DNA from: Streptomyces sulfonofaciens
Lineage (GTDB): Bacteria; Actinomycetota; Actinomycetes; Streptomycetales; Streptomycetaceae
Length of the DNA stretch: 64,000 nucleotides
NCBI RefSeq assembly: GCF_014656295.1
Contig: NZ_BNCD01000028.1
Coordinates: 1 to 64,000, forward strand
Direction: 5' to 3'
The notes beneath the pieces were generated by a model, which had not been told where the DNA came from, searched no databases, and was given only the letters and a program-made list of their open reading frames with translations. Shown piece by piece: positions 8,113 to 17,700 of this stretch. A program made the translations under genes and the position numbers. Positions within the stretch are counted from its first letter, which is position 1, and each line of letters starts with the position of its first letter.

Positions 8113-8178
8113 GCCGATCCATACGCACGTCGGGTCCGGCTTCCGAGGAAGCCGGACCCGACGTGCGTATGGATCGGC
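8113..8178. terminator. 32-bp perfect inverted repeat, bidirectional terminator
   Basis: Arms 8113-8144 and 8147-8178 are exact reverse complements separated by two bases (central TTCC-GA-GGAA). It lies between the end of the MsrB fragment and the convergent stop of the TPR gene at 8183. There is no U tract, as is common for Streptomyces terminators. It could alternatively be a relic of a mobile element end, but no transposase is nearby. Confidence 0.7.
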
Positions 8179-8182
8179 GGGC

Positions 8183-8551
8183 TCAGGTCTGCCTGAGGTC
8201 ACCCGACAGAGCCGCGGCGACACGCAGGTGTGTCCCGGCCTCCTCGGCGCGCCCCTGGCGTTCGAGGGTGCGGCCCAGCATCAGCCTGGCGTAGTGCTCG
8301 ACCGGATCGCGCTCCACGATGACGCGCAACTCCGCCTCGGCGCGATGCAACTGGGCCGAGTGGTAGTAGGCCCGCGCCAGCAGCAGCCGCGGTCCGGTCT
8401 GCTCCGGCACCTCGGCGACCAGCCCGTCGAGGACGCGGGCTGCCGCGGCGTAGTCCTTGGCGTCGAAGAACATCCGCGCGCGCTCCCAGCGCTCGGCCGG
8501 GGTTCCGTGCGTGTAGTACGCGGGCCTGGGGACGTCGTATGTGATGTCCAT
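8183..8551 (-). CDS. Tetratricopeptide-repeat protein
   Basis: 122 residues from ATG 8551, with AAGGAGG ten bases upstream; longer in-frame starts lack such a site. After a short lead (MDITYDVPRPAYYTHGTP) it consists of about three TPR units: ARMFFDAKDYAAAARVLDGLV, LLLARAYYHSAQLHRAEAELR and LMLGRTLERQGRAEEAGTHLR, each with the small/large residue pattern of paired helices. TPRs bind partner proteins. It is small, soluble and seems monocistronic, ending at the 8113-8178 hairpin. No function can be assigned. Confidence 0.8.
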   Translation of the reverse strand: MDITYDVPRPAYYTHGTPAERWERARMFFDAKDYAAAARVLDGLVAEVPEQTGPRLLLARAYYHSAQLHRAEAELRVIVERDPVEHYARLMLGRTLERQGRAEEAGTHLRVAAALSGDLRQT

Positions 8552-8735
8552 GCGCGACCTCCTTCGGGTCCGGCAACGGAGCCAGACAGTTGAATATTCC
8601 ACTGACTGGGCCGGGCGGCCCCGGCCGCCGCCTGGGCATGCCGCCTGGGCATCGTGCCGGGCGCCGGTGCGGCGGGCGGCGAGCAGGTGCGCGACCTGGT
8701 TCAGGGCGAAGGCGAACGCCCCTTCGGCGGGGTGG

Positions 8736-9206
8736 TCAGTGGTGGGCGTGCACGGCCGCGTGCCCCTTGCCGCGGCCGATCATCCACTTGTTCACGGGTG
8801 TGGTGACCAGGAAGGCGACGGCGAAGCCGCCGAGGAGGGCGTACCAGAAGAGTCCGTCGGTCAGCTCAGCGTCCATGGCGCCGGGGACGGCGGCGATGAT
8901 GACGTTGTCCACGAGTTCCATCACGGCGATGGAGACGGTGTCGGCGGCCAGCGCGGTCCGTACGGCCGCCTTCCAGCGCAGGCCGGCGCGGCGCACGGCG
9001 TAGAGGGTGAAGGAGTAGCCGAAGCAGAAGGCCAGGGTGATCGCCAGGGCCATGGTGGGGACGTTGCCCCACAGTAGGGCGGTGCCGATGACCATGCCGA
9101 GGATCTCGCCGAGGGCGCAGCCGGCCAGGCAGTGGCCGGTGGCCTTCGCGGCGATGCCCCAGCCCGCGCCGGTGCGGGCCGGAGCGCCGTGCCCGCTGTG
9201 ACCCAT
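8736..9206 (-). CDS. DUF4396 membrane protein
   Basis: 156 residues from ATG 9206, with AGGAAGGG upstream. A His/Gly-rich N-terminus (MGHSGHGAPARTG) precedes four likely membrane helices: GHCLAGCALGEILGMVIGTA, TMALAITLAFCFGYSFTLY, a segment around LAADTVSIAVMELVDNVII, and YALLGGFAVAFLVTTPVNKW. The pattern GHCxxGCxxGE and the acidic residues within the third helix (MELVDN) are features of DUF4396, often found next to copper or other metal-handling genes. The tail is again His-rich (GKGHAAVHAHH). A metal-related role is an inference from family context only. Confidence 0.8.
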   Translation of the reverse strand: MGHSGHGAPARTGAGWGIAAKATGHCLAGCALGEILGMVIGTALLWGNVPTMALAITLAFCFGYSFTLYAVRRAGLRWKAAVRTALAADTVSIAVMELVDNVIIAAVPGAMDAELTDGLFWYALLGGFAVAFLVTTPVNKWMIGRGKGHAAVHAHH

Positions 9207-9672
9207 GGCGTGCGCCCTTCCTGCCCGGGGTGGCCCGACCGCGGCGGCCGCCTGCCGGCCGCCCACCGGCCACCCACTTCCAGGGGACCAAATCCCGCGG
9301 CGGACCGCACCAGGGCGGCCGCGCTCCCGGGCGCGGCCGCCTGCCGGCCAGGGCGTGCGCCCGGTGGTCGGACCGGACCCGCGCGGTGCGAAGCCCCGGG
9401 CACCGGTGCGCTCGTGCGCACCCAAGGCCCGGGGCCCGGTGTGCGGCCGGGCCCGGCGGCGGCGCTCCCGGATCCGGCCGGGCCCGGCGGCGGGACCCGC
9501 AAGTCGCGGCGTCGGTGGGCGTGTTGCCGGGGGTGCCAATGGTGCTCGGGAGGCGAGACGAGCAGCAAGGAGTGTTGACACATGACGTTTACGGCCAGAT
9601 TATGAACAGAATTGAACATGTCAACTGCACAGCAGCTCAAGGACGTCGTGATCCACCCTCCGAAGGGCATGA
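9207..9672. other. 466-bp gap between divergent genes with one promoter candidate
   Basis: Most of this gap is low-complexity G/C sequence, with two copies of a CCGGGCCCGGCGGCGG-type string near 9445-9500. At the right end, TTGACA (9575-9580) is followed after 17 bp by GATTAT (9598-9603), a plausible promoter for the glycosidase gene. GTTGACA (9574-9580) and TGTCAAC (9619-9625) form an inverted repeat around that -10 box, a possible operator. I see no gene in it. Confidence 0.4.
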
Positions 9673-11802
9673 GTGGTGCGTGCACATTCCCGCAGGCGTA
9701 GCCTCACCGTCTTCCTGGCCACCTCACTGTCTCTGCTCCTCCTGTCACCCGTGACCGGTCTGCTCCATGCCCCAGAGGCAAGGGCCGAGGCCCGGGGCCG
9801 CGCCGACGCGGCGCCGGACCCGAAGGTCACCGAGACTCCCGGCACGGTCTCCCTCAGCGTGCCGGCCGGGCGGACCTCGCCCGGTTACACCGTGGACGTG
9901 GACAAGGACGCGTTCCTCCTCACCACCCGGCGGGCAGGCGCGACCGTGCTCAGGTCCGCCGCCGGGGACACCGGGGGCCTGCGCTTCCGCTCCCACGGCA
10001 CCTGGCAGCACGCCACCGGGCTGACCGGCTGGACCTTCGAGGGCGGCGTCCTCACCCTCACGGCGGACACCACGCTCGACGGGGCCACGGTGGAGGCACG
10101 GGTGACGCCCGAGGCCGACCGCTACGCGCTCGACTGGGACGTCAAGGGCGGCAGCCCCGATCAGCTCGGTCTGGCCTACGACCTCTCGTCGGCCGGGCAC
10201 TGGTACGGCCACGGCGAGGCCGACACACCGGCCGGCGGCCCGGGCGTCGACCAGCCGTGGCCCCTGGACGCCGGCGAGGTCGAGCACGAGAACTTCGGGC
10301 CGGCCTCGTACAGCATGATCGACCCCTTCTGGTACACCTCCCGCTCGACCGGGCTCCGGGTCGACACCGGACACGTCATGGACGTGGCGATCAACGAGGG
10401 CGGCAAGGACGGCATCGGACGCTTCACCGTGGAGTCGGCGGACACCTACCGGGCCACCGTGTTCGTCGAGTCGACGCCCCTGGAGGTCTACCGCGACTAC
10501 ATCGGGATCGTCGGCTCACCCACCAAGAGCGACGCCACCTACGAGCAGTACGCCAAACCGCTGTGGAACTCGTGGGCCCAGTTCTACACCCACGTCGACC
10601 AGGCGAAACTGCTCGACTACGCCACCGACCTCAAGGCCAACGGGCTGGACGGGCACACCATCCAGCTCGACGACAAGTGGGAGTCGAACTACGGCAACCT
10701 GACCTTCGACTCCACCGCGTACCCCGATCCGAAGGCCATGTCGGACAAGATCCACGCCATGGGCTTCGACTTCGGCCTCTGGGTCACCCTCTGGATCAAC
10801 CTGGACTCCGCGAACTACCAGGAGGCCGCCGACAAGGGCTATCTGCTCAAGGACGCCGAGGACCCCGCCAAGCCGTGCGAGGTGACGTGGTGGAACGGCA
10901 CCGCCGGGATCGTCGACCTCGCCAACCCCGAGGCCAAGGCGTGGTACGAGGGCAGGCTCAAGACGCTGATGAGCACCTACGACGTCGACGGGCTGAAGTT
11001 CGACACCCGCTTCTTCGACGAGAAGTGCGCCCCGCACGACGGCTACAAGGCATCCGACTACCAGCGCCTGGGCAGCGAACTGGCCGACCAGTTCGACCTC
11101 CAGGGCGCCGGTATCCGCGTGCACTGGGACGGGACGGCGCACAAGGCGGGCTTCGTCACCCGCCAGGTGGACAAGGGCACCGGCTGGGACTCCCTCAGGG
11201 CGTCCGTGAGCCAGAACCTGGCCATCTCCACCATCGGCTACCCGTTCATCGAGTCCGACATGATCGGCGGCTCCCTCAGCCAGCCGGCGCCGTCGAAGGA
11301 CGTGCTGGTGCGGTGGGCGCAGTCGGCCTCGTTGATGCCGCTGATGTACGGATCGACGTCACCGGTGGACACCGTCGACGTGACGACCGGCCAGAAGGTC
11401 GACTACGACCAGGAGACGGTCGACCTGTACCGGGAAGCGATACAGCGGCACGAGAGGCTGGCCCCGTACATCTGGGACCAGGTCCAGCACACGCTGAAGA
11501 CGGGCGATCCGATCATGCGCCCGCTCTTCTTCGACTTCCCCGGCGACAAGGAGGGCTACACCGTCAACGACGAGTGGATGCTCGGCCCGGCCGTGCTGGC
11601 GGCGCCCGAACTGGCCGCCGGAGCCACCCGCGCCGTCCACCTGCCGCCGGGCACCTGGTACGACGTCAACCAGGGCACGGTGATCCGCGGTCCCAGGACC
11701 CTGAAGGACTATGCGGCGCCCCTCGGCGTCACCCCGGCCTTCGTGCACCTGGGGGCCGAGGGCGCCGCCAAGGCGGTCAAGGCCCTGCGGCCCCGGACGT
11801 GA
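9673..11802 (+). CDS. Secreted family GH31 alpha-glycosidase
   Basis: 709 residues. The N-terminus (RRRSLTVFLATSLSLLLLSPVTGLL followed by APEARAEA) is a Sec signal peptide, so the enzyme is exported. A beta-sandwich N-domain precedes the catalytic barrel. GLDGHTIQLDDKWESNYGN, GLWVTLWIN, and DGLKFDTRFFDE with the likely nucleophile D444 mark GH31. GYPFIESDMIGG corresponds to the conserved substrate-site strand of the MYORG-like branch. A C-terminal beta-domain ends in THEVPPGTW-like sequence (HLPPGTWYD). GH31 enzymes release alpha-linked glucose, xylose or galactose; specificity is not clear here. GTG 9673 or 9676 is the start; GAAGG lies upstream. Confidence 0.85.
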   Translation: MVRAHSRRRSLTVFLATSLSLLLLSPVTGLLHAPEARAEARGRADAAPDPKVTETPGTVSLSVPAGRTSPGYTVDVDKDAFLLTTRRAGATVLRSAAGDTGGLRFRSHGTWQHATGLTGWTFEGGVLTLTADTTLDGATVEARVTPEADRYALDWDVKGGSPDQLGLAYDLSSAGHWYGHGEADTPAGGPGVDQPWPLDAGEVEHENFGPASYSMIDPFWYTSRSTGLRVDTGHVMDVAINEGGKDGIGRFTVESADTYRATVFVESTPLEVYRDYIGIVGSPTKSDATYEQYAKPLWNSWAQFYTHVDQAKLLDYATDLKANGLDGHTIQLDDKWESNYGNLTFDSTAYPDPKAMSDKIHAMGFDFGLWVTLWINLDSANYQEAADKGYLLKDAEDPAKPCEVTWWNGTAGIVDLANPEAKAWYEGRLKTLMSTYDVDGLKFDTRFFDEKCAPHDGYKASDYQRLGSELADQFDLQGAGIRVHWDGTAHKAGFVTRQVDKGTGWDSLRASVSQNLAISTIGYPFIESDMIGGSLSQPAPSKDVLVRWAQSASLMPLMYGSTSPVDTVDVTTGQKVDYDQETVDLYREAIQRHERLAPYIWDQVQHTLKTGDPIMRPLFFDFPGDKEGYTVNDEWMLGPAVLAAPELAAGATRAVHLPPGTWYDVNQGTVIRGPRTLKDYAAPLGVTPAFVHLGAEGAAKAVKALRPRT

Positions 11803-11827
11803 GCGTCTGGGGCCGACCCGCAGAACA

Positions 11828-11862
11828 CCCCCGCCGGCAGGCGTCGCGGCTGCCGGCGGGGG
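11828..11862. terminator. 13-bp stem hairpin after the GH31 gene
   Basis: CCCCCGCCGGCAG (11828-11840) and CTGCCGGCGGGGG (11850-11862) pair perfectly around a nine-base loop, 26 bp after the glycosidase stop. The LysR gene converges from the right. No U tract. Confidence 0.65.
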
Positions 11863-11910
11863 CCCGCGGGCCGTCCGGGCCCCGGCCGAGGGCCAGGACC
11901 GTCGTTCCGC

Positions 11911-11945
<35 letters not shown>

Positions 11946-12084
11946 CGCGCCGCTGCCGTCCTGGCGGGCCCGACGGTGTGCACACCTGGGCGTGGCCGTG
12001 GACGCAGCGCACAACCGCAGTCGCCCGAGGTTCGGGGCGGACGGGGCCGGGGAACGGGCCCTCGTGCGGGCCGGGCGGCGGGCA

Positions 12085-13008
12085 CTACGGGGGCGGTGCG
12101 GGAGCATCCGGGGCCGCGTCCGCGGTCCGCCGGGCGAGCAGGCCGGTGACCAGGGTGAGCGGGGGCCAGGCGAGGCGGCCGTGGCGGGCGACGGCGTAGG
12201 CCCGCATCACCACCCGTGGACCGGTGAGCGGCAAAAGGCGGACCTCGGGGACGGTGGGTGCGCCGACCGGCAGCAGCCCCACGCCCAGTCCTGCGGTGAT
12301 CATGCCCTGGACCAGGTCGAGGCTGTCGGCCTGGTGCGTGACGCGGGGGGTGAACCCCGCCATCGAGGCCAGGGTGCGGATGACCCTCTCGTCGGCGGTG
12401 TTGCGGGAGTTGACGATCCAGTCGTGCGTGCGGAAGCGGGCGAAGACCTCCAGTGCGTCCGCCGCCTCGGGCACGTCGGCCGGGGCGGGGACGCCCAGGC
12501 CCCACGGGGCCGTCCACAGTGTGATGGTGTGCACCGCGGGATCCGGGTCCGCCGGGGCGAGGTTGTAGTCGTAGGTGAGCGCCAGGTCCGCCTCGTCGGT
12601 GGCCAGCAGGTGCAGGGCCTCGGCGGGTTCGTGCTCGCGGACCAGGACGCGCAGCCGCGGATGGCCCGCGGACAGGTCGGTGACGATGGGCAGCAGGTGG
12701 GCGCGGACGGCGCTGGCGAACCCGGCGACCCGCAGGGTGCCGTTGGGCTCCGCGCCGGGAGCGAGGTCGAGGCGCGCGGTCTCGACCGCGGCGAGGATGG
12801 TCACGGCGTGTTCGGTCAGGCGGCGGCCGGCCGGGGTGAGCCGCACCCGCCGCCCGTCCGGTTCGATCAGGGCGGTGCCCATCTCCCGCGCGAGGACGGC
12901 GAGCTGCTGCGAGACGGTCGAGGTGGTGGTCCCCACCGCGTCGGCCACCGCACGCATCGAGCCGAGTCGTGACAGTTCCACCAGCAGCCGCAGGCGCCGT
13001 GTCTCCAT
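12085..13008 (-). CDS. LysR-family transcriptional regulator
   Basis: 307 residues from ATG 13008. The N-terminal helix-turn-helix (METRRLRLLVELSRLGSMRAVADAVGTTTSTVSQQLAVLAREMG) is typical, followed by the linker helix and a periplasmic-binding-protein-like effector domain (about 90-290) with GTLRVAGFASAVRAHLLPIV and GMITAGLGVGLLPVG. The C-terminal tail is Ala/Pro-rich. It is divergent from the EamA exporter gene starting at 13093, an 84-bp gap too short for more than one shared control region. This is a common LysR/transporter arrangement in which the regulator controls its neighbour (inference). Confidence 0.9.
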   Translation of the reverse strand: METRRLRLLVELSRLGSMRAVADAVGTTTSTVSQQLAVLAREMGTALIEPDGRRVRLTPAGRRLTEHAVTILAAVETARLDLAPGAEPNGTLRVAGFASAVRAHLLPIVTDLSAGHPRLRVLVREHEPAEALHLLATDEADLALTYDYNLAPADPDPAVHTITLWTAPWGLGVPAPADVPEAADALEVFARFRTHDWIVNSRNTADERVIRTLASMAGFTPRVTHQADSLDLVQGMITAGLGVGLLPVGAPTVPEVRLLPLTGPRVVMRAYAVARHGRLAWPPLTLVTGLLARRTADAAPDAPAPPP

Positions 13009-13092
13009 GGCCTCATTGTTCAGGATCGGCGAACGGAACGTCCATGATCGGCACGTGGACACGAACGGTGCCCGGGCCCTCTACTTGGGGCC

Positions 13093-14136
13093 ATGAGTTC
13101 GCGCGGGTCCTCAGCCTCGTCGCGCCCGGACGCCGCCCGGGCCGGTTTCCTCATGGCGGTCGCCTCCATGTGCACCGTCCAGCTCGGCTCGGCGCTGACG
13201 GTGCCCCTGTTCGACCGGCTCGGAGCCCTCGGGACGGGGGGACTGCGCGTGGGATGGGCCGGGGTGCTCCTGCTGGTCCTCGTCCGGCCCCGGCGCCGCG
13301 ACTTCACCCGTGGGGACCTGCTGGCCTGCACGGTGCTCGGGGCCGTGACCGCGGGCATGATGCTCCTGTTCATGCTCGCCCTCGCCCACCTGCCGCTGGG
13401 CACCGCGAGCGCACTGGAGTTCCTCGGCCCCCTGACCGTCTCGCTGTACGGGCCCGGACGGGAGCGCAAGGCGTGGACCGCGGCGGCCGCGCTCGGCGTC
13501 GTGCTGCTGACCGAGCCCTGGCACGGGGGGCTCGACCTGCTCGGTGCGGGGTACGCACTGGCCGCCGCGGCCTGCTGGGCCGCCTACATCCTGCTGACCC
13601 AGCGCGTCGGCGACAGCGTCACGGGGCTGAAGGGCCTCGCGCTCTCCATGCCGGTCGCGGGCGTCGTCGCCCTGGCCATCGCCGCACCCGTCCTTACGGC
13701 CCGGGTCTCCTGGCCGACCCTGTGGATCATGCTCGGGCTGGCCGCCCTGAGCCCCGTGCTGCCCTTCGCCCTGGAGTTCCTCGCCCTGCGCCGCCTGACC
13801 ACCTCCGCCTTCGGCACCCTGATGAGCCTCGAACCGGCCATCGCCGTGCTGATCGGCCTGCTGGTGCTCGGCCAGACGCCGGACCCGGCACCGGCGGCCG
13901 GTATCGCCTTCGTCGTCATCGCCGGAATCGGCGCCACCCGTACCGGCGCCCGCTCCGCACCGACGCCCTCGCACGCTGAGCCGGCGCCGTCGGACGTGCT
14001 GGAGCCGGCGCCGTCGGACGTGCCGGAGCCGGCGCCGTCGGACGCGCCGTCGGACATGCCGGAGCTCGCGCCTCGGCCGAGCGATCCGGAGCGCAAGGTA
14101 TCGATCACGCACCGTGGAAATGCCGAACGAAAGTGA
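13093..14136 (+). CDS. EamA/RhtA-like drug/metabolite exporter
   Basis: 347 residues. About ten hydrophobic segments from residue 17 to 280, in two EamA repeats; ALAHLPLGTASALEFLGPL and LRRLTTSAFGTLMSLEPAIAVLIGLLVLGQ are signatures of the RhtA-type amino-acid/metabolite efflux branch. The cytoplasmic tail after residue 285 is unusual: three near-identical EPAPSD(V) blocks, encoded by GC-rich direct repeats at 13978-14050. This looks like recent slippage expansion. Divergent from LysR at 13008. It may export an amino acid or a product of the neighbouring NRPS cluster, but a 420-bp gap separates them. Confidence 0.85.
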   Translation: MSSRGSSASSRPDAARAGFLMAVASMCTVQLGSALTVPLFDRLGALGTGGLRVGWAGVLLLVLVRPRRRDFTRGDLLACTVLGAVTAGMMLLFMLALAHLPLGTASALEFLGPLTVSLYGPGRERKAWTAAAALGVVLLTEPWHGGLDLLGAGYALAAAACWAAYILLTQRVGDSVTGLKGLALSMPVAGVVALAIAAPVLTARVSWPTLWIMLGLAALSPVLPFALEFLALRRLTTSAFGTLMSLEPAIAVLIGLLVLGQTPDPAPAAGIAFVVIAGIGATRTGARSAPTPSHAEPAPSDVLEPAPSDVPEPAPSDAPSDMPELAPRPSDPERKVSITHRGNAERK

Positions 14137-14558
14137 CCGACTTTATGACGGTCGAGTCCGAAAATGCCTGTACCTCTGACGCCGCGGCAGGCTGACGCCA
14201 GCGGAGTGCAGTCCCTCACTTCCGTTGCCCACCAGGGGTTTTGACGGTCCGCCAAGACTTTGACCCTCCTGACGGGTTGCTGTTACCGTCCCTGCGTCGT
14301 CGCGCATGACATGCGACACATTTCTTCGATTTTGACGGAACGACGGTGAACCACATGCCTTCGTCACCGGAGAACCCCCCTTCGCCAGCGCCCGCATCCC
14401 CGGCCCCGGAGGGTCCGCGCCGGGACCGCCGTCCCGGGCTGCGGGCCGGGCGCCCCCGACGCCCACCGCCGACCCGTTGCCCCGGGACGACAGCCCCCCG
14501 CACCAACCAGTCCAGGGCACCCGGCCGGCCGGCACGGGTGCGAGCCGAGGAGAACGCG
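14137..14558. promoter_or_regulatory. Leader region of the NRPS-PKS operon
   Basis: A 422-bp gap before MbtH. TTTTGACGG occurs twice (about 14239 and 14331). TTGACC at 14260-14265 with TTACCG at 14283-14288 (17 bp) is a weak promoter candidate. A 13-bp perfect palindrome CGCATGACATGCG sits at 14303-14315, just downstream, where a regulator could block transcription. A GTG at 14346 opens in frame with MbtH and would add 71 Pro/Arg-rich residues; I regard this as leader sequence because the GAGGAG site at 14547-14552 points to ATG 14559. Confidence 0.4.
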
Positions 14559-14768
14559 ATGGCGACCAACCCCTTCGACGACGACACCGCGACGTTCTGC
14601 GTGGTGGTCAACCACGAGAACCAGCACTCCCTGTGGCCGGTGCACCTCGACGTACCGCCCGGCTGGCGGACCGTGCTGGCCTCGGGGAGCCGGTCCGAGT
14701 GCCTGGCGTACGTCGAGGAGCACTGGCCGGACATCCGGCCCGCGAGCGTGGCGCGCGCGGCCGGCTGA
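14559..14768 (+). CDS. mbtH: MbtH-like NRPS chaperone
   Basis: 69 residues with the full MbtH signature: NPFDDD at the N-terminus, then FCVVVNHENQHSLWP and PPGWRTVLASGSRSECLAYV, ending WPDIRP. MbtH-like proteins bind the A domains of NRPSs and are often required for their solubility and activity. GAGGAG lies upstream of ATG 14559. The NRPS gene starts 15 bp after its stop, with its own GAGGAG overlapping the MbtH end. First gene of the assembly-line operon. Confidence 0.93.
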   Translation: MATNPFDDDTATFCVVVNHENQHSLWPVHLDVPPGWRTVLASGSRSECLAYVEEHWPDIRPASVARAAG

Positions 14769-14783
14769 GGAGACGACAAGACG

Positions 14784-17700
14784 ATGCCAGCAGACCCCGA
14801 CACCCGCCCCGGGTGCCTCCACGAGCTGTTCGCCCGGCAGGCCGCCGCGACGCCCCGGGCCGAGGCGCTCGTCCACGGGGGCGAGGCCCTGAGCTACGCC
14901 GACCTCGACGCGGCCGCCGACCGGCTGGCCGCACGGCTCGGCGCCGCCGGTGTCCGCCGCGGCCACACCGTCGGCGTCCTCCTGGAACGCGGGACCGGTC
15001 TGGTGGCCGCTGCGCTGGCCGTCCTCAAGGCCGGTGCCGCCTACACGATGCTGGACCCGGAGTTCCCCGACGAGAGGCTGCGCCGGCAGGTGGCGGCGGC
15101 CGGTGTGCGCACGGTGGTCACGGCTGCCGGCCCGGCCCACCGCCTCGGCTCCGGCCCGTCCGCCCCCCACCTGCTGCTCGTCGACGGCCCCGCGGAGCGG
15201 GCCGCCGTGCCCGGGGGTCCCCCGGCCGCCGCATCGGCCCCGGGTCCCCGCGACACCGCCTGCGTCATGTTCACCTCGGGGTCGACCGGCGTGCCCAAGG
15301 CGGTCGCCACCTCGCACGAGGCCCTGGTCGCCACCGTCACCGGCCAGGAGTTCCTCTCCTTCGGGCCCGGCGAGGTGTGGTTGCAGTCCTCCCCGGTCTC
15401 CTGGGACGCGTTCGCGCTGGAGCTGTGGGGACCGCTGGTCTCCGGGGGCACCTGCGTCCTGCAGTCCGGGCAGCGGCCCGACCCCGTACGCATCGCCCAA
15501 CTGCTCCCCGAACACGGCGTGAGCGGGCTCTACCTGTCCGCGGGCCTGGCCGCCGTGCTGATCGACGAGTACCCGCGCGCCCTGGACGGCGTGCGGCAGC
15601 TCCTGGTCGGCGGCGAGCCCGCCTCGCCCGCCCATCTGCGGCGGGCGCTGCGCCGGCACCCGGGGCTGACGGTCGGCAACGGCTACGGCCCCGTGGAGGC
15701 GACCGTCTTCGTCACCCACCACCGGGTGGCCGACGCCGACACCGCCGGGGCCGCCGTGCCCATCGGCCGCCCCCTGGCGGGCAAGCACGTCCGCGTCCTC
15801 GACGAGCACCTCCGCCCGGTGCCGCCGGGCACGGTCGGCGAACTGTACGCGGCCGGCGCCGGACTCGCCGACGGCTACGCCAACCGCCCCGACCTGACCG
15901 CCGAACGCTTCGTGCCCGATCCGTACGCCTGCGAGCCCGGCGCGCGGATGTACCGCACCGGCGACCTGGCCCGGGTCGACGGCGACGGCGTCGTGCACTA
16001 CGAGGGACGCACCGACGCCCAGGTGAAGATCCGGGGATTTCGCGTGGAGCCCGGCGAGGTCGAGGCGCTGCTCCAGGCCCACGAGGACGTCGCCCGAGCG
16101 GTGGTGGTGGCCGCCGGGGCCGCCGGGGCCAAGCGGCTGATCGGCTACGCCGTGCCGTCCGACGCCGCCCGGCCCCCGGCCGCGGAGGCGCTGCGCGCGC
16201 ACGCGGCGCGCTCGCTCCCCGCGCACATGGTGCCCGCCACGTTCGTCGTCCTGCCCGCACTGCCGCTGACCGCGAGCGGCAAGGTGGACCGGGCCGCACT
16301 GCCCGCGCCCGACTTCACCGGCGCACGCTCCGGGAGCGGCGGGCCGGCCGCCGGCACCGGGCCGGCCACCGGCACCGAGGCACGCCTGCGCGACCTGGTC
16401 GAGGAGGTCCTCGGCGCCAGCGGCACCGGCGTGCACGACGACTTCTTCGCCCTGGGCGGCGACTCCCTGTCCGGAGCCAGGCTGCTGGCCCGGGTCAACA
16501 CCGCCTTCGGGGTGCGGCTCGACTCGCGGACCCTGTTCGACGCCCCCACCGCCGCCGGGCTGGCCGCCGCGGTCGACGGCGAGGGCCCCGCCCGGCCGCG
16601 GCCGGAGCTGCGCGCCGCGCCCCGGCCCGCCTCGCCGCCCGCCTCCTACGGGCAGCGCCGGCTGTGGCTGGCCGACCGGATGGGAGAAGGGGTCGCCTAC
16701 AACGTTCCGGTGCTGCTGCACTGGCAGGGCCCGGTGGACCGGGCGGCGCTGGCCGCCGCCCTGGCAGACGTGAGCGAGCGCCACGAGGCACTGCGCACCC
16801 TGCTGGAGGAAGTGGACGGCGAGCCGGTCCAGCGCCTCGTGCCCGCCGGCGACGCCCGCCCGGCCCTGGAGGTCGCCGCCGCCACCGACGCCGCTCTGGC
16901 CGACGGTGTCGAGCGGGCGATACGGCACCACTTCGACCTGGCCCGTGAACTGCCCCTGCGCGCCACGCTGTTCGAGCTGCCCGCCGCCGACAGCGGTACG
17001 CCCAGGCAGGCGCTGCTGCTGCTCGCCCACCACACCGCCGTCGACGGCGCCTCGCTGGGCCCGCTCGTCGCCGACCTGGCCACCGCCTACCGGATCCGCG
17101 CGGCGGGCGGCGACCGTCCCTTCCGCACCCCGCTGCCGGTGCAGTACGCCGACTACGCGCAGTGGCAGCGTGCCGTGCTCGGCACCGGGCCGGGCAGCCC
17201 GCGCGAGGAACAGCTCGCCCACTGGCGCGAGGTCCTGCGCGACCTGCCGGACACCTCCGCGCTGCCCGCAGCCCGGCCGGCCGCGGACGCCGCGGGACCG
17301 GCCGTCGCCGCGCTGCGCGTCCACGTGGACGCCGCCGCGCACGCCCGGCTCACGGACTGGGTGCGGGCCAACGGCTGCACCCTGTTCATGGGTCTGCACA
17401 CCGCCCTCGCCATCGCGCTCCGGCGCTTCGGTGCCGGGGACGACGTGGTGCTCGGCACGGTCGCCGCCGGGCGCGACGAGAGGCACCTCCAGCACCTCGT
17501 CGGCTACCTGGCCAACACCCTGGTGCTGCGCACCGACCTGTCCGGCGGCCCCACCGCAGCCGAGCTGCTGAAGCGGGTGCGCCGGGCCGACGTGGCCGCG
17601 TACGCGCACCAGGACGTGCCGTTCGAGGAGGTCGCCGAGGCCGTCGGCGCCGGTCGGGACCGGGCGCGCGGCCGGCTCTTCGACGTCCTGCTCGTCCTCC

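Noticed and set aside
12085..14136. LysR/EamA pair as part of the NRPS cluster
   Set aside because: It is a self-contained divergent pair separated from MbtH by 422 bp; no evidence beyond proximity.
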